The notes below the pieces were generated by a model. It had not been told where the DNA came from and did not search any database. It was given only the letters and a program-made list of their open reading frames with translations. Shown piece after piece: positions 49,201-58,112 of a DNA stretch of 64,000 nt. This DNA is from Bradyrhizobium sp. CIAT3101. GTDB taxonomy: Bacteria; Pseudomonadota; Alphaproteobacteria; Rhizobiales; Xanthobacteraceae. The stretch is from positions 8,763,001 to 8,827,000 of the forward strand of contig NZ_CP121634.1 in assembly GCF_029714945.1 (NCBI RefSeq), read 5' to 3'. The first letter of the stretch is position 1; each line of letters starts with the position of its first letter. The position numbers and the translations under genes are program-made.

Positions 49201-49592
49201 AGCGGGCCGCGCGCCTGACGCAAGAGGCCATCACCGTCGATACGCTCCCTCCTGATCCGAACGAAATGGCGTCGACTGCAATGCGCACATTTTTGCTTAA
49301 ACCGTTGCAGCCCTATATCGTAAAGATGAGCGCAGAAATTCCGCTCTATGGTGTGCGATCCGATACGATTCTTGTGTCCGCACGAGCCGACGCCATCGCG
49401 TTCGAAGCTGAAAAGCCTGTCGCTGCATTCGATTGGAAGAGCGATGTTGCCCCCTCGAGTAGGGACCATGAGGCATATGCGAGCCAACTGCTCGAGTATC
49501 TCGAATTGATTGGCGCCGAAAGGGGTGCAGTCGTCTACATGACGTCGGGGGACGTTCGATGGGTGCAGCGTGATGCGAGCGCCAACGCCTGA
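46287..49592 (+). CDS. AddA-like UvrD-family helicase-nuclease
   Basis: A 1101-residue superfamily 1 helicase. Walker A is EASAGTGKTS (from residue 24), motif II is IDEYQDTDPLQ (about 388), motif III GDPKQAIYRFRRAD (about 430), motif V/Va TVHKAKGLEWPIVIP (about 762) and motif VI LLYVACTRALD (about 827). The C-terminal ~200 residues look like a PD-(D/E)XK nuclease, with LHKLMEELL, ARADAIAFE and FDWKSD, then QLLEYLELI. GTG 46287 is preferred because it gives a 4-base overlap with the AddB-like gene; a TTG at 46275 is an alternative. The pair converges with the OLD-UvrD pair. Confidence 0.82.
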   Translation: MKSTADDRERGRALTDLGATLLIEASAGTGKTSLLAGRVAMLLAAGRSPPSIAAITFTERAAAELRARVDKFAGMLVNGAIPKDLEPAFRRRPLSEEQAEALLSSRPRLGEITASTIHSFCLDVLQSYAIEAEIDPGAVVMDADQTDLAFTSIFDTWLNERLGYDAQPNDPIVVMAAHDPTLAVKTLNSLAKFRRSYPEARPLAPPRYADTIHDLMDAVGDFRRWIARVAAPNDAVEDVGSLEALVNVLEPASSGALDFSQLWTLVHPQSAALLPRGGHTLARYKSRINQWNRSAGKADAGRLSAECQQHYERCAALFADSLGAIADTLLARFFGETDTLIDAFEAFKRNAAVLDFDDILIRTRNLLRSNEKVRAAVAARYQHILIDEYQDTDPLQSEILFLIAGEPGTSDSWDTRKLRPGALFIVGDPKQAIYRFRRADLKSYLRARSAIETQYPGNVLQITANFRSGESILKHVDRTFEDRLARQQGGYASLKSTVVEDPGRIQSIAKLTYDVPADSFVNPIRDLEAKAVADLCASLVGNVWVRRSSGEIARAEPGDIALLVPRRTQLWRYERALEDKGLPVASQAGKNLYRRQETQDFVALVRALADSRDTLALGAVLRGPLVGITEQELLNITHALQEKGESTFLNLHTNLAHVQHPVAHHVMSGLQDLWRKRRGTTPHALLSEAVELLRIVPNTAGRRSDQQARALGNISVLLERTRSYHVRGLKQLAIDLSSEWDSELATDEAPPDYQGSSIDIVTVHKAKGLEWPIVIPVNFLTMPESDDHFFHRSDDNSVHWTLGDIISSTLGSAIAADRAESADERERLLYVACTRALDLLVLPAPSWTPDAGWAKFFDLGQSELAEIEPPPPQRREPRLAAAPNIQSASVFANERERIEQSNPKITWRRPSRADIDRELLDRATIDVGASEGSADLGTFIIGAGALRGIVLHKLMEELLTGLAAPDLADLAERAARLTQEAITVDTLPPDPNEMASTAMRTFLLKPLQPYIVKMSAEIPLYGVRSDTILVSARADAIAFEAEKPVAAFDWKSDVAPSSRDHEAYASQLLEYLELIGAERGAVVYMTSGDVRWVQRDASANA

Positions 49593-49631
49593 CATACGAA
49601 GAGATATCTACCCCTCACTTCAGCGCTGGGA

Positions 49632-51293
49632 TCAGGAGTAGGCCTCTGCATAGCCAAGGAACTCGGCATGAGCCGTCCGCTCCTCGTCCCAACGCTTCGC
49701 TCCCTTTGGCCTCTCGCGATATTCGCAGACGGTGAGAGAGAGCCTTTTCTTGGCTCGGGAAATTGCCACGAAATACGCCGACCGCTCTGCCTCGATATCC
49801 CCCCAGAATGTCTCCTCTTCTACGCCCAGGACGATAACACGTTCGAACTCCAGTCCCTTGCTCTTGTGTATCGACATGATCCTGACCGCGCGCTCTGCTG
49901 AAAACGATGAGAGTGCAGCCGACAGATCGACTCCGCCCTGCAATTGCTCCGATATGTATTTTGCGGTTTCTGCAATTCGCTGGTTTAGTCGATCGCCTTG
50001 CGCATAATCTGCTGAAAGCGCGGCCACGGCATCCCGTCCCACCGCGGCAATTAACTCTTCCACCAATTTCCCGACTTCACCTTTATCAGCCAGGTTGACC
50101 TCGCTGCTGGCGATCCGCTGACGGGCGTCATCGACGAAACCATGCCACCGCGAGCGCGCGCGATGTTCCTGTTCGTCGTCATCCCGGGCGTCGCTCGCGA
50201 CAATCTCGAGAAGCCGCCTGTAGGCCGCAGGCGCCGCGCGGCCGCTGACGACCTGAAGAAAATCGACAATCAAGCCCGCGACCGGTTCGGCGGCAAGATC
50301 CTGCGTTTCATCTTCCTGTCGAAACGGGATGCTTCGTTCCGCCAGCGCCGCACGGAGCTCGCGGCAGTAGAGGTTTTGCTGTCGACTGACGAGCACCGCG
50401 ATCTCTGCCGGCTCGATAGATTCGCTATCGATCCAGTCACCGATTGCGTTGGCGAGGTGTGTGGCCTCTTCACCGGCATCTTGAAATCGAAGAATTTCAA
50501 TCTCGCCTTCATCGCCCTCCAGTTCCTCGTCCTCGAGCGCCGCCGCGGCGTCCATGACGCGGACCATCGCGTTCTGCATGCGCCGAAGTCGCGGCGCGGA
50601 TCGAAAGTTCTGGTAGAGGTTCAGGGTCTTTGCCTTGAAGTCTTCAGCATAAGTCCCAAAGATACCATCTACCGCGCCGGCCCAGCCTATGATCTTTTGC
50701 TTGGCATCGCCGACGGCAACAAGGCGCGCGGGCGTACCGAGGAAACAGGTTTCAATCAGCTTGTACTGCTCTGCTGTGCAGTCCTGAAATTCGTCGAGAA
50801 AGACGTGGCTATAGGTCTTTCGAATTGCGTTTCTGGCAATTTCGCTCTTCTCGGCTATCGTGATCGCCAGTGGAACCATGTCTCCAAAAGTGATCGACTG
50901 CCTTTGGATGCGGGCTGGTCCAATGCTGTAGTCCGGATCGAGGGCGTCACGGCCGGTAAGCGCCAACCGGAAACGGTCGATGATGCGCTTGGCGAAGGCG
51001 TGAAACGTGTGGCTATCGAATCGCGCTGCAAGTTCGAACCCGCAGCGCTTTCTGACCCTTGCCTTCAGATTATAGCTCGCGTCCACCTTGAAGGAGATTG
51101 CAAGGATGCGCTTGGGATAGCGACAAGTACCGGTGCGCAGCAGGAAGTCCGCCCTCTGGGCGAGCATCTCGGTCTTGCCGGCGCCAGGGCCCGCAGTCAG
51201 GGCAAGGTTTAGTTCGATTTCCTTCGCCGCAAGCAAGGCATTCGGTTCGAGCTTGAGATTGTCTGCAGGCGACCATGCGTCAGCTTCGATCAT
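49632..51293 (-). CDS. UvrD-like helicase, GajB-like
   Basis: A 553-residue compact superfamily 1A helicase. Walker A is AGPGAGKTEML (about 34), the DExQ box is FLDEFQDC (about 176), then VGDAKQKIIGWAGA, YQNFRSAPRLRR, MSIHKSKGLEFERVIVLG and VAISRAKKRLSL. There is no nuclease domain. The ATG overlaps the stop of the OLD-family gene by 4 bases, so the two are made together. An OLD/TOPRIM nuclease followed by a UvrD-like helicase is the definition of Gabija. The size is near that of GajB (about 500 residues). Helicases of this pairing are thought to sense DNA ends or single strands. Confidence 0.8.
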   Translation of the reverse strand: MIEADAWSPADNLKLEPNALLAAKEIELNLALTAGPGAGKTEMLAQRADFLLRTGTCRYPKRILAISFKVDASYNLKARVRKRCGFELAARFDSHTFHAFAKRIIDRFRLALTGRDALDPDYSIGPARIQRQSITFGDMVPLAITIAEKSEIARNAIRKTYSHVFLDEFQDCTAEQYKLIETCFLGTPARLVAVGDAKQKIIGWAGAVDGIFGTYAEDFKAKTLNLYQNFRSAPRLRRMQNAMVRVMDAAAALEDEELEGDEGEIEILRFQDAGEEATHLANAIGDWIDSESIEPAEIAVLVSRQQNLYCRELRAALAERSIPFRQEDETQDLAAEPVAGLIVDFLQVVSGRAAPAAYRRLLEIVASDARDDDEQEHRARSRWHGFVDDARQRIASSEVNLADKGEVGKLVEELIAAVGRDAVAALSADYAQGDRLNQRIAETAKYISEQLQGGVDLSAALSSFSAERAVRIMSIHKSKGLEFERVIVLGVEEETFWGDIEAERSAYFVAISRAKKRLSLTVCEYRERPKGAKRWDEERTAHAEFLGYAEAYS

Positions 51294-53236
51294 TCAGGCA
51301 AAGCCTCCAGATCCTCGGCAACGCGCGCGAACAGTCGCTTCAGCATCTCCGGCATGTCGTCCAGGAGCTCCTGGTCGTGCAGGCTGGCCATTGCTTGAAT
51401 GTGCCACGCCGGCTTGCTGCCCAGCTTGAAGCGCGCATTGTAAGCATCGAAGTATTTGAGTTCTTGATCCGTGTATTGCTTGCCGACGATATCGCGCTTT
51501 TTCCCAAGAACCGCCTTGAGTGCGACTTCGTCAGGCTTCTCCAGCTCGTCATCGCCCATGTCATATGCCGACGAGTAGGCCATCAACATGAGAAAATCGA
51601 GATCCAGGGGCGATGAATAAAACACCCCGTGCTCTTCCAGACGCGCGAACCAGCCGACATCGTCCACCATCAGGCCATGCTTCGCGTCCCACTTCGGGAT
51701 GGAATTGACCTTGGCCTCCTTGAAACCGGCTTTGGCAACGTCGCTGTAGGCAAGCAGCTGCGTTGCCGCATATTTTATTCGGCCCCAACCTCCCTGATAG
51801 CGCGCCAAATCCAGATCCAGGAGTGTGACGTGTGGAATGCCGAGCCCATGCAGCAAACGCCAAAAATGATTGACGTGTCGCCCGCCCAAAGGCACGACCG
51901 ATATCGACACGTCATCGGCCAGGATTCCCTTGGCGGCGAGCAGCCGCGGCAACACCACTTCCTCGCTATCGCCCTCTCCGAGAATGACGAAGCGCGAGAA
52001 ATAGAGCTCCGGAAACGCCTGAACGCCCTCGCGAACGAACTTGAGCGCTTCTTGATCTTCGGGCAGCTCGATGCGCTTGACCACAGTTTCGCGGCGCTTG
52101 TTCAACCGCATGTGCCGGATGTTCTCAGGCGGCACACGACGCATCAACGAGGGCGAATGTGTCGCAAGCAACGCCTGAGCGTCCCGACCGGTCGCGAACT
52201 GCTCCATAGCCCTGACGACGCGCCCGAGATAGTGTTGCGACAAGCTGTTCTCAGGCTCCTCTATCGCAATCAGCGTGAAGATGGCGGGCCTCAGCTTGTC
52301 GATGTCGAACGCCTCGGCCAATTCCCCGCTGTGGACTTTGGCACCGACGTCACGCATCCCAAGCACGATTGACAGATACAGGATTGATTGTTGTCCATCG
52401 CTCAGTCGCGAAAAATCGACGAATTGCTCGCCGTGTCCCGGAGTGAAGCCGACGCTGAGATGGCGCAGAAGCTTTTCCAGCTCGCTGTTGCTGAACGAGA
52501 TCGACGGATCAGCGAGATAGTTGCCGCTGTGCAAGCTGCCCCACTGTTCCGTCAACGCCGTCGTCATCCCTTCGATAGCGGCGTTTTCTGCAAGGGTTGA
52601 GCTAATCTCCGACGTCAAGCTCGAAACCTTGTCACGCTCTCCCGCCCAGTTCGCCGCGCGCAGCGCCCGTCCCAAAAGCGCGTTGGCCGAATAGGAAATG
52701 TGCTCCGCCGGATCACGACGCGCAGGAAGATAATGGACCTGGATGGCGTTGCGGTCGTGTTTCGCCACCCTTCCCTCTTCCAAGGGACACCCCTCGTCGT
52801 CCGTTTTGATCACGAACGTGAAACTCTCCTCAATATCGTCGTCAAGGTCGATCTTGGCAAACAGCCGGAACCGCACCTGCGCCGGTCCCTTCACCCCAAT
52901 CAATTGCATATGAGCAAAATTGCCCGGCACGGCGGGGGCGTCCTCGCCATCACCTTCGTCGCCTGCCAGCTCGGGAAATTCAAAATCAGCTTCGATCCAA
53001 AGCTCACGCTGCGCCGGACCCCGCCCCGTTTTCTCATCGTGGGGAACGTGGAAATCCGATTTCCGCACCCTGCGCTGCGCCGGATCGAAGCCGAACATCC
53101 GCGCGAGCGCTTGCAGAACAGCCGTCTTCCCCGCCCCGTTCGGGCCAAGCAAGAACGTCAGATCATCCAGAGCTATTTCCGTCTGGTCCGCGCTGAACGA
53201 CCTGAAATTGCTCAGCCGCAAACGTACGAGCTTCAT
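51290..53236 (-). CDS. OLD-family ATPase-TOPRIM endonuclease, GajA-like
   Basis: A 648-residue protein from ATG 53236, chosen over the ATG at 53260 because AGGGGA lies six bases upstream. The N-terminal ABC/SMC-like ATPase has Walker A GPNGAGKT (about 34), the signature SDGQQSILYLS (about 305) and Walker B IEEPENSLSQ (about 348) with THSPSL. The C-terminal TOPRIM part has VILGEGDSEEVVLPRLL (the Glu) and LLDLDLARY (the Asp pair). OLD nucleases cut or nick DNA. With the coupled UvrD helicase it forms a Gabija-like anti-phage module. The TOPRIM is followed by about 150 residues with no other domain. Confidence 0.85.
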   Translation of the reverse strand: MKLVRLRLSNFRSFSADQTEIALDDLTFLLGPNGAGKTAVLQALARMFGFDPAQRRVRKSDFHVPHDEKTGRGPAQRELWIEADFEFPELAGDEGDGEDAPAVPGNFAHMQLIGVKGPAQVRFRLFAKIDLDDDIEESFTFVIKTDDEGCPLEEGRVAKHDRNAIQVHYLPARRDPAEHISYSANALLGRALRAANWAGERDKVSSLTSEISSTLAENAAIEGMTTALTEQWGSLHSGNYLADPSISFSNSELEKLLRHLSVGFTPGHGEQFVDFSRLSDGQQSILYLSIVLGMRDVGAKVHSGELAEAFDIDKLRPAIFTLIAIEEPENSLSQHYLGRVVRAMEQFATGRDAQALLATHSPSLMRRVPPENIRHMRLNKRRETVVKRIELPEDQEALKFVREGVQAFPELYFSRFVILGEGDSEEVVLPRLLAAKGILADDVSISVVPLGGRHVNHFWRLLHGLGIPHVTLLDLDLARYQGGWGRIKYAATQLLAYSDVAKAGFKEAKVNSIPKWDAKHGLMVDDVGWFARLEEHGVFYSSPLDLDFLMLMAYSSAYDMGDDELEKPDEVALKAVLGKKRDIVGKQYTDQELKYFDAYNARFKLGSKPAWHIQAMASLHDQELLDDMPEMLKRLFARVAEDLEALPE

Positions 53237-53515
53237 ATCTTTTCCCCTAACATCCGGCATCCGCCGCGGGCCTTGCGAACGACAGCGACGCGTGCCCCGG
53301 CATCGGCATCGGCGCGAGAAGTGCGCTGCGGCTTGGCTACCGAATCCTTGCGAGCATTGACCGGCTCTCGGCGATCGTTGAAATTAAGCTTGCGGCCGCC
53401 TCAGGAAAGCGGTTGCATTAAGACCGACTAGCACGGAATCATCACCAAGATCACTGATTCGACGCTTTGTTGGCACGACTATTCCATGGCTGCGCGGGGA
53501 AAATTCTAGTCGCGA

Positions 53516-55810
53516 ATGGCCTACGACTTTCGCAACCTTTCCTATCTCGATTTCGAAGACCTGGCCCGCGATCTCGTGGGCCGGGAGCTCGGCTGTCGCT
53601 TTGAGGCGTTCTGCCCCGGCCCCGATGGCGGGATTGATGGACGAAATGCGAGCGCTGCGTCCGGGACGATGATTCTTCAAGCCAAGCACTATGCTGGCTC
53701 ATCGTTCTCCGACTTGAAAGCTGCGTTGCGACGCTCGCGGTCGGCAATCGATAGTCTGGGGCCGGACCGCTATGTCCTCGTGACGTCGTTCGGTTTCACG
53801 CCAGGCGGCAAGGGTGAGCTCGCGCAATTGATCGGCCCCGCCCTGCGCAACGAGGACGATATCCTCGGCCCGGAGGATCTCAACGGGCTGCTTCGAAAAT
53901 ATCCGGACATCGAACAGGCGAACATTAAGCTCTGGCTATCGTCAGCGGCCGTACTTGATCGAATGGTCAATGCCGCAAACCATGTTGTCACGGCACTGTC
54001 TCGCGGGGAAATCGAGGACAAGGTCCGCGTCTACGCTCCAAATCCAAGCTTCCGGGAGGCACGCGACAAGCTGGAGTCCGGGCACGTCGTCATCATTTCC
54101 GGTCCGCCAGGCGTCGGCAAGACAACGCTCGCCGAAATGCTTTCATTCGCCTACATCGTCGAGGGCTGGGAATATGTGGTGGTCAGAAGTCTCGATGATG
54201 GATTTGCGAAGTTGCACGACACGCAACGGCAGAATTTTTTCTTCGATGACTTCCTCGGCACGGCTGCACTCGATACGCGCGCCCTTGCCGCCAAGGACTC
54301 CGACCTTGCACGCTTCCTCAAGAGGGTTCGCACGTCGTCAAACGCCAGATTCGTCCTGACCACGCGCGCGCCCATCTTCGATGAGGCGCGGCGGGTCTCG
54401 GAACGTCTCGCCGACAAGAGCCTTGATATCGTCAAATACGTTCTGGATGTCGGTCTCTACACGCGACGGATCAAAGCACGGATCCTGTATAATCACCTGT
54501 TGGTCTCGAATATCTCGTTCGACCACATCCGCGCCCTATGGTCGTCAGGGGCGGTTCCCAGAATCGTTGACCACAAGAACTACAATCCGCGGATCATCGA
54601 AGCGATGACAGACGGCGTGCAAGTGGGAGCTGTCGGCGCAGACGACTATCCCGCCGAATTCATTAAGTCTCTGGACAACCCTCAACGGATTTGGGACGTG
54701 TCCTTTCGCTCCCACATCCCGAGAAAATGCCAACATCTGCTCTACAGCCTCTTCTTTTGCTTGGACTACGGCGTCCTGATCGACGAGCTACGGGTGATCT
54801 TCAATGGGCTGCATCAGTTCGTCTCGAGCAAATATGCGGTACCGCACGATTCCAGTGACTTCGAGGAATCCTTGCGGATCCTGGAGGGAGGTTACATCGC
54901 GATAAGAGACAGACGCGTTAGCTTCATCAATCCATCCCTTCGCGACTATCTTTCCGATCGTCTTGACGACGTGGATTTGATATGTGACTTCGCCTCAGCC
55001 GCGCAGAAGGCCGACTGGGCCAGCCGTCTGTGGGACTATGTTCGCATCGACAAGCTTTGGAGCCCGCAGCGACATATCCAAGTGGCGCGATGCTTCCTCC
55101 CGCTTGCCACTCGCTTCCACGAGCTCCCCAGATGGATACCGTCACAAACAACGCCCAACGCGTGGGAATATCACGACATAGGTGATGCAGAACGCATCTC
55201 GCTTCTGCTGACCTGGCGCGCCTGTTCGGGTGACGCGCAGTTCGAGCAGCTTGCGCTCGCCCTGGCAACGCAACGTGTGGGCCACTTCGACGCGTGGGGA
55301 GACGGTCGTCGCCTTGTCAAGCTGCTGCTCGAACTTTCCGACCAGCAGGACGATTACGGGTTGGACGATCGGCCTGCGCTGGTCAATCGGCTCGAGGAAG
55401 GTCTGACCGAAATGCTTGGCGGCCACATGATGCCGGACGACCTGGAGAGCATATGGGATGAGATCGACGCGAGACGAACGTCTTTCAGCCCACGCGTAGC
55501 CGACGCCGCCAGGGACGCAATCGCAGACCATATTCGGGATGTTCAATCGTTCGTCGAGGGTCTCGATGCGGAATCGGAACTCAGGGACCATATTAAGACG
55601 ATCGAACGCTTCGGCCGCCGTTTCGCGATCCCGGACGACGAGCTGAAGAGGGCGATCAGCGTGGTACACGAACGCATTGCGGAAATCGGTTTGAAGGCCG
55701 AAACCGCGCCTTCTCCGTCACGATCATCGATGCCGACGCCGGAGCGTGAGAGCTTTGATGACAGGGATCTGGCCAATTTGTTTGCACCGCTGGTCCACGG
55801 TCTCAAGTGA
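53516..55810 (+). CDS. Mrr-like nuclease fused to STAND NTPase
   Basis: A 764-residue protein. Residues 1 to about 120 are an Mrr-type restriction-endonuclease fold: helix LDFEDLARDLVGRELG, then PDGGIDGR with D41, then ILQAKHY with Q55 and K57 (the D-QxK active site). Residues about 185-460 are a P-loop NTPase with Walker A GPPGVGKTTL (G196) and FFFDDFLGT as Walker B, in the style of nSTAND3. The remaining ~300 residues are helical without a named domain and probably act as the sensor. The layout, nuclease-switch-sensor, is that of Avs-type antiphage STAND proteins. Divergent from the OLD-UvrD operon. Confidence 0.8.
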   Translation: MAYDFRNLSYLDFEDLARDLVGRELGCRFEAFCPGPDGGIDGRNASAASGTMILQAKHYAGSSFSDLKAALRRSRSAIDSLGPDRYVLVTSFGFTPGGKGELAQLIGPALRNEDDILGPEDLNGLLRKYPDIEQANIKLWLSSAAVLDRMVNAANHVVTALSRGEIEDKVRVYAPNPSFREARDKLESGHVVIISGPPGVGKTTLAEMLSFAYIVEGWEYVVVRSLDDGFAKLHDTQRQNFFFDDFLGTAALDTRALAAKDSDLARFLKRVRTSSNARFVLTTRAPIFDEARRVSERLADKSLDIVKYVLDVGLYTRRIKARILYNHLLVSNISFDHIRALWSSGAVPRIVDHKNYNPRIIEAMTDGVQVGAVGADDYPAEFIKSLDNPQRIWDVSFRSHIPRKCQHLLYSLFFCLDYGVLIDELRVIFNGLHQFVSSKYAVPHDSSDFEESLRILEGGYIAIRDRRVSFINPSLRDYLSDRLDDVDLICDFASAAQKADWASRLWDYVRIDKLWSPQRHIQVARCFLPLATRFHELPRWIPSQTTPNAWEYHDIGDAERISLLLTWRACSGDAQFEQLALALATQRVGHFDAWGDGRRLVKLLLELSDQQDDYGLDDRPALVNRLEEGLTEMLGGHMMPDDLESIWDEIDARRTSFSPRVADAARDAIADHIRDVQSFVEGLDAESELRDHIKTIERFGRRFAIPDDELKRAISVVHERIAEIGLKAETAPSPSRSSMPTPERESFDDRDLANLFAPLVHGLK

Positions 55811-56118
55811 TGGACCGGCCCGGCGCATTCAAAAAACGCGGGCCGAATCGCCGTCAGCGCCCAGGCTGAACACGCGCGTCCATCAAGGACTCGAATAACG
55901 CCCCACAAGTCAGGCGGCATCTCCGGCAATCAATGGTCATCGCTTTTGCGCCGCAAGCTGCGTCGGCAATCTAATCCTTGCCACGGCGGAAAATTGACCG
56001 CCGAAGTGGGGAAAAGAATACGACTGCCTCATCTGCATGACCCAGGCGCGACCCAAGCCAAAGCCGTTGATCGGCTCCCGTGAGGCGACTTCTTAAGACA
56101 TTGTTTTGTCTGGGATTT
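55811..56118. other. Intergenic stretch
   Basis: Nothing recognised between the STAND gene and the partial tRNA. Confidence 0.4.
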
Positions 56119-56171
56119 TGGTGGGCGCACCAGGGCTCGAACCTGGGACCCGCTGATTAAGAGTCAGCTGC
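56119..56171 (-). tRNA. 3' fragment of a tRNA-Lys (anticodon CTT), att-like scar
   Basis: On the minus strand these 53 bases read from the anticodon stem through loop CTCTTAA (anticodon CTT), the T arm with TTCGA, the acceptor 3' strand and CCA. The D arm and 5' acceptor strand are missing; the sequence beyond 56171 is unrelated. A 3' tRNA half without its 5' half is what remains at one end of an element that integrated into tRNA-Lys. No second copy is in the window. It is not a functional tRNA. Confidence 0.85.
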
Positions 56172-56735
56172 GGGTCAAGCACAATCAATGGCTTGCCGGT
56201 TGCCCCCCAGCGCTGTCCGCCTGAAAATGGGCATTCGTCGAAGATCAACGTGCTTCGCTCGCCGCCCGCCTATCCGAGTGGTCAGGACGTTTATCACCGG
56301 GGGAACCTTCGGATCTCCTTCGCGCTGCGCAAAATTGGGGAAGGCATCCAAGAGTGGCTTCGCGGACAAGGACCAAGGCGCCTCGACTCGCGAGGACAGC
56401 CCTATTGAACGGCAACATGCGCAAGTCTGTCGGGGCTTTCGAACGAATGGACCATTTCCATCAAGCCCCGCCAACTCTCCGGTTTTCAGTATTGTGGCCA
56501 AGCCGCTCTAACGCGCTAGGACGTTGGTTGCCGAGCCCGGCAAAAAACATTGCTCCCAGACCGTTTTCTCCCGCCTTGGGAAGGACACTCAACGGGCGCG
56601 CAATGCAACGCTGCCGCTCATGGCCGCGGTACAGACACCAAGTTTGATGCGGTAACTTCGTCGCCGAAACCAGGCCGGCTCGTTGTCGGGGATCGAACCG
56701 AACTAAAGCCTGTCCTCCGGCAACCGACTCATTAA
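56172..56735. other. Intergenic stretch
   Basis: No supportable gene; several short frames without domains. Confidence 0.4.
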
Positions 56736-56761
56736 GATTCTCGCCAGGAAGGACGAGAATC
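56736..56761. repeat. 8-bp inverted repeat before the lipoprotein gene
   Basis: GATTCTCG (56736-56743) and CGAGAATC (56754-56761) are perfect complements around 10 bases, 92 bp before the lipoprotein start. It could be an operator or a weak hairpin. Confidence 0.4.
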
Positions 56762-56852
56762 AGACAGACAAATCAACCAGAGTGTGCATACAATCAAACG
56801 GGGTACTGTCTGACTTTATTGATCTTTGATTTTATTTGGACGGGGGCGCGTT

Positions 56853-57926
56853 ATGTGTATCCGGTTTTTCGCCACGGTCGCGGCAGCGCTGTTGCTGCCG
56901 GCTTGTTCGATCCATCCACTGCCCGAAGATGTGACGGGCGTTAACACCTACCACATTGTTCGGCAAATCCGCTGCGAAACGCGCGCGGCCGCTATCGATA
57001 TCATAGTTCGCGAGCTGAGAAGGGAAGCGGAGGCAGGCGACGACGCGATGGCTCAGCGTATCCTGGGCAAGTACGACGCCGATCCAGAATGGATCAGTAA
57101 CTTCAGTCCAGACCTTTTTGTCGGGCCAGACTACGCCCGGTACAGAGACCTCTACAAGGTAATCACCACCGCCGCGGTCGCCTACAACTTCGACCTCACC
57201 ATGAGCGAGACGAATAATCTGGGCACATCGGTAAATTTGCTTGGACCGTGGTCGCCCAAATTCACCGCCGCACTAGGTGGCGATGCAAATCGCTCGCGGA
57301 GCAACCAGCGAACATTCACGGTGACGGACACGTTTGGCGAACTGTTGAAGATCAACACGCTGGTTCGAGGTGTGCGCTACTGCGACAAGCACCTAGTCGA
57401 GGCCAACTTTATTTATCCCGTCGCTGGCCGCATCGGAGTCGATGAGATGGTACTGACGTTCTTCAATCTATCCCTGTTTGGCGCCCTGGAGGCTCAGCAG
57501 GCCAAGCCAGGCGCAGGCGGCCCGCCGGCGATGGCCGACAAATTGACCTTCACGACCACGATCGATGGCTCCGTGAATCCGGCAAAGGTCGTGTTCAATC
57601 CAGTAGGCTCTGGGCTACAGGTCGCGGACGCCTCGCTCTCCGGAACATTGACGCGGATGGATACGCATGTCGTCACCGTCGGGCTCGCGCTCGATTCCAA
57701 AGTATCGGCATCACTAAATTCGCTTCGCGGATATCTTTTTTCACGACAGCGAGGCTTTGGCGTTGCGGTGGCCGACAGCGGCACAACGGCTTCCCGATCC
57801 GTGCGCAACGCCCAGATTTTTAACACGCTCACCGCAGATGTTGGCAACAGCTCTGCGAAGGAGCTTGCCGTCACTATGGTGGATCAGCAAAAGAGTCGGG
57901 AATTCCAGTTGGTCCGCTCTCGCTAG
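56853..57926 (+). CDS. Lipoprotein of unknown function
   Basis: A 357-residue protein from ATG 56853 (MCIRFFATVAAALLLPACSI); an upstream ATG at 56826 is less likely because it puts nine extra residues before the signal. The lipobox is LPAC, so the Cys is lipidated and the protein is anchored in a membrane on the periplasmic side. The mature part alternates strands and loops (FTVTDTFGELLKINTLVRGV and KLTFTTTIDGSVNPAKVVF segments) without a known domain. Only 15 bp separate it from the next gene, so it is probably in an operon with the Lys-rich peptide and the putative metallopeptidase. I recall similar proteins in Bradyrhizobium annotated as hypothetical. Confidence 0.65.
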   Translation: MCIRFFATVAAALLLPACSIHPLPEDVTGVNTYHIVRQIRCETRAAAIDIIVRELRREAEAGDDAMAQRILGKYDADPEWISNFSPDLFVGPDYARYRDLYKVITTAAVAYNFDLTMSETNNLGTSVNLLGPWSPKFTAALGGDANRSRSNQRTFTVTDTFGELLKINTLVRGVRYCDKHLVEANFIYPVAGRIGVDEMVLTFFNLSLFGALEAQQAKPGAGGPPAMADKLTFTTTIDGSVNPAKVVFNPVGSGLQVADASLSGTLTRMDTHVVTVGLALDSKVSASLNSLRGYLFSRQRGFGVAVADSGTTASRSVRNAQIFNTLTADVGNSSAKELAVTMVDQQKSREFQLVRSR

Positions 57927-57941
57927 TTGAGGAGCTCAGCA

Positions 57942-58112
57942 ATGGCCAAACGTACCTTGAAGACGAGGAAATCCTCGCCGGGTCGCGCCAAGCCGGCAAA
58001 GAAAGGCACGAAGAAGGCGAAAGCCGCAAGGGCGCCGGCCAAGACGGGGCGGAAGAAGGCGACAGGAGGCGTCAAGGACCCGCTGCCCGGCGGCGATCCC
58101 TTTGAGTTGTAG
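57942..58112 (+). CDS. Lys-rich 56-residue protein with C-terminal DPLPGGDPFEL motif
   Basis: Starts at ATG 57942 with GAGGAG six bases upstream. The first ~40 residues are extremely basic (stretches such as GRAKPAKKGTKKAKAARA). The end, KDPLPGGDPFEL, is acidic and differs in character from the rest. The same 11 residues DPLPGGDPFEL close the product of the gene at 58237. The basic part resembles histone-H1-like nucleoid tails, so the gene could be taken for a random Ala/Lys-rich peptide, but the start, spacing and shared ending argue for a real product. It may be a substrate or partner of the metallopeptidase next door. Confidence 0.65.
   Translation: MAKRTLKTRKSSPGRAKPAKKGTKKAKAARAPAKTGRKKATGGVKDPLPGGDPFEL

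Noticed and set aside
50142..51212. 356-codon plus-strand frame opposite the UvrD-like helicase
   Set aside because: Shadow of the helicase, whose motifs are all in the minus frame.
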